Shown one piece after another: positions 61,771-64,000 of a stretch of DNA of 64,000 nt. The position numbers and the translations under genes were made by a program. The notes beneath the pieces are model-generated. The model worked only from the letters and a program-made list of their open reading frames with translations, did no database searches and was not told where the DNA came from. The DNA lies in assembly GCF_002776525.5 (NCBI RefSeq), contig NC_045441.1, positions 116,855,210-116,919,209 on the forward strand, in the 5' to 3' direction. The DNA comes from Piliocolobus tephrosceles (Eukaryota > Chordata > Mammalia > Primates > Cercopithecidae). The stretch's first letter is position 1; each line of letters begins with the position of its first letter.

Positions 61771-62590
61771 GGTTCTGAGCTGGGTTTTCTCCTCAAACTT
61801 TGCAGGAAGTGAGTCCAAGAGACTGTAACTCAGAGATTCTTTGAAGGGGAAAGATATCCTTGCAGGAGCTCTGACTGTCTGCCCAGCCAGCTGTCCTACC
61901 CACCAGCAGAGCAGCTGGGGTTGAGGAGGGCTGCTTGGTGCTCTCTCCACCTATGCACTTCTCCTTACCCAGGTCCTGAGCCAGCCTTCATGATGAATAT
62001 GAGTTATTTGATGTCAGCTGATTAACTAGGGTTTCCTCATACTCCCTGCAAAGCAACATCTGGAACATTTTGACATCATCCTCTTAAGGGCCATAAAAGT
62101 TGATAGATTTTTCTTGGATATCTTGAACTTAACAGCATACCTGAGTTGCAAGGGAGCCAGGCAGAACCCACTTCCTTGGGAGGAAAGAGGCTGATTTCTA
62201 TCCTGTTATTAGAATGAGAAACAGGTAAAGAAAGGGGAAAACTTGCCTAAATTCACAGGTTGAAGTTCTGGATCCTGGTCTCAGCTCAGCCTACCTCAGT
62301 GCCCAGAGGGGAATAGGAAGGCAAACACCGGAGGCTCTGGACCCGCCTCCTCTTGGCCATGGATTAATGCTGCTGGGCAAGGGCCCTTTCCCCACTACGG
62401 TGGGATAAGAGGCTGCCCTCACAGTCACAATGCTCCCGGGTCACAGAGGTGCTGGGCCCCAGGCCAGCCTCTGCCTGGGAAGTTCTCTCTGGGAACATCT
62501 GGTGGGTACTACAGGCCCTATGGCCTGTGGAACCTCACTACGGGGGGGAGGGCTGGGCCAGACGGAGTCATCACCTGTGGTGTCGGCCCC
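61771..62590. other. FSCN3 upstream region
   Basis: No repeat recognised. It should hold the FSCN3 promoter and 5' UTR, but I cannot place the transcription start. No CpG island, in keeping with a tissue-restricted gene. Confidence 0.5.
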
Positions 62591-62780
62591 ATGGATGAGA
62601 TGGAGTGGATACACAGACATCCCAAGGCTGAGGACCTAAGGGTTGGGCTCATCAGCTGGGCAGGAACCTACCTCACCTTTGAGGCATGCAAGAATACAGT
62701 TACTGCAACTGGGAAGAGTTTGGGCAGGAGACAGGTGACAAAGCAAACCTATACTGGAACCAGTTTTCTGAGTGGCCAAG

Positions 62781-62814
<34 letters not shown>

Positions 62815-64000
62815 ACTTGCCTGTATATGAAAGTGGGATGTACTCTCAACCTAATCACTTTCCTAGGTTCTGCCATCGCCAGCCCTGAGACTTTTCTACT
62901 CCAGGCTTTTGTTTACAGACCCCACTGCCCCATCTCCCACCTCTCAACTTATTCCACAAGAAGAAGCCTCAGCCTTGCCCTCGCTGCCTTGTCCTGCTCT
63001 AACTGTCCCCTATTCCCCATCCCAGCACACGGTGGTTGTGTCATAAAGAAGAGAAGTGGAGAGCCCAGGTGGGAAAGCAGACATGTGGGCATCCAGGGGA
63101 AGTTGGACCAGTGGAGTTATTGCAAATCCTGTGTTTCTGTTCTGGTTGTGGTTTGAGAAAGGGGAACTCCAGAAGCCCTAGCAGTGTTGGTCTTCATTCT
63201 AGAGAGGAATGTAGGCACCTCTGGGATGGGTGCCAGAGTGAAGCAGGGGAGAAGTTCTTCCTTTTATAACAAGGTTGATCACAGCTGAACCAGGCAGTTG
63301 CATCTGAACTGTTCGTGCTCCCATCTTCATCCCTGGAGCCAGGGCCTGCCTATAAGAGCTTTTGCTTCTGTCTTGCTATGCTGGAAGGCAACCTTTGGGG
63401 ATGAAGTTATTGGCTAAGGGTGCTCTCTGCAGACAACAGTGAGGAAGAAAAGTAAGACTTATACCAAAGCATTTCTTTAAAAATTAGGTATTGAAAAGGG
63501 GGATTAAGAAAGGAGGGAGGTTTACCTTCTGTTAGCTGAAGGAGGTGGACATCTAGAACTTATCTTTGGATCTTGCCATCTGGCTGCAGCGGTAGAAGGG
63601 CCCAGAGATCTTTTGATGAGGGGAGAGTGGGAAAGTGGAAGAGCTGACAGCAAGGAGACACCAGGGCTGGTGTGGAAGGGGAGGTGGTTGGTGCTGATGA
63701 AGGTGCCAGGATGATGCCAGCCATGACAGTTGCAGGGCTTCTTGGTCTGGTAACTTAGTGACACTGATTTCCCTCCTCTCCCTCCTGATGCCTCCAGACC
63801 TGGGAGATCCTGGTGAGCAATGAGCATGAGACACAGGCCGTGGTACGACTAAAGAGTGTGCAGGGCCTCTACCTGCTGTGTGAGTGTGATGGCACTATGT
63901 GTTATGGCCGCCCAAGGACCAGCCACCATGGGTGCTTTCTGTTGCGTTTCCACCGGAACAGCAAGTGGACCCTCCAGTGCCTAATTTCTGGTCGTTATCT
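62591..64000 (+). CDS. FSCN3: Fascin-3 (testis fascin), N-terminal part; gene continues past window
   Basis: Actin-bundling protein family member expressed in the testis, thought to act in spermatid head shaping. Exon 1 codes from 62591 to 62734 (48 codons; donor gtgaca). Exon 2 starts at 63798 after ...ctccag and is open to the window end (203 nt). The splice is phase 0. The window encodes the first 115 residues, which begin the first of four beta-trefoil domains. The reading 'WIHRHPKAEDLRVGLISWAG' followed by 'TWEILVSNEHETQAVV' is what I recall of human FSCN3. No frameshift or stop seen. ARF5 lies 2.1 kb upstream, same strand. Confidence 0.93.
62735..63797 (+). other. FSCN3: FSCN3 intron 1
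   Basis: 1,063 bp, GT-AG. Contains a (GT)n tract 47 bp after the donor and otherwise no recognised repeat. Frames reading through it (62686-63156) are not coding. Confidence 0.88.
62782..62813. repeat. (TG)n microsatellite in FSCN3 intron 1
   Basis: About 16 uninterrupted TG units, ending at 'gcacttgcc'. Confidence 0.95.

Overview
The window looks like a stretch of Old World monkey nuclear chromosome. It is dense in Alu, L1, MIR/L2, MaLR/ERVL and Tigger/hAT elements. It carries three vertebrate genes with GT-AG introns. At least two Alus (18187-18477 and 54346-54651) have clean 14-bp target duplications, and their 3' halves read like the AluY variants I know from macaque/baboon genomes ('ccacctcgcccggcta', 'ggcttgagccacc'). 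The gene order GCC1(-) / ARF5(+) / FSCN3(+) is that of human 7q32. Species is inferred, not proven.

Layout. Positions 1 to about 50.5 kb are intergenic and almost entirely repeats. In order they hold: an L1 3' end; MIR; four THE1/MST-type MaLR insertions, one of them a two-LTR provirus at 15685-17634; a degraded ERVL pol region at 12410-14560; several class I ERV solo LTRs; two Tigger-type DNA transposons; and about 20 Alus. I found no supportable protein gene there. A nearly repeat-free block at about 5.4-9.0 kb is the best candidate for conserved non-coding function.

From 50.5 to 64 kb the window is gene-rich. GCC1 (minus strand; two coding exons; 775 aa) encodes a trans-Golgi golgin with a C-terminal GRIP domain. 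About 3.6 kb from its start codon lies ARF5 (plus strand; six coding exons; 180 aa), a class II ARF GTPase of the early secretory pathway, followed by its AATAAA at 60446. FSCN3 (plus strand; testis-type fascin) starts at 62591 and runs off the window after 115 residues. GCC1 and ARF5 are transcribed divergently from separate CpG-rich promoters, each with a cAMP-response-element-like site. Both work in Golgi traffic: the GRIP domain binds an ARF-like GTPase (ARL1), and ARF5 is an ARF. Whether the pairing has regulatory meaning is inference.

I did not find an undescribed biological system. The most unusual structures are mutational. A ~150-bp block at 34512-34663 appears copied from 2 kb away into an L2 element. 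An orphan THE1 internal fragment lies beside the THE1 provirus. There is an 80-bp tandem duplication, a Tigger fragment that keeps its DNA-binding-domain reading frame, and a monkey-lineage Alu between the GCC1 and ARF5 promoters.
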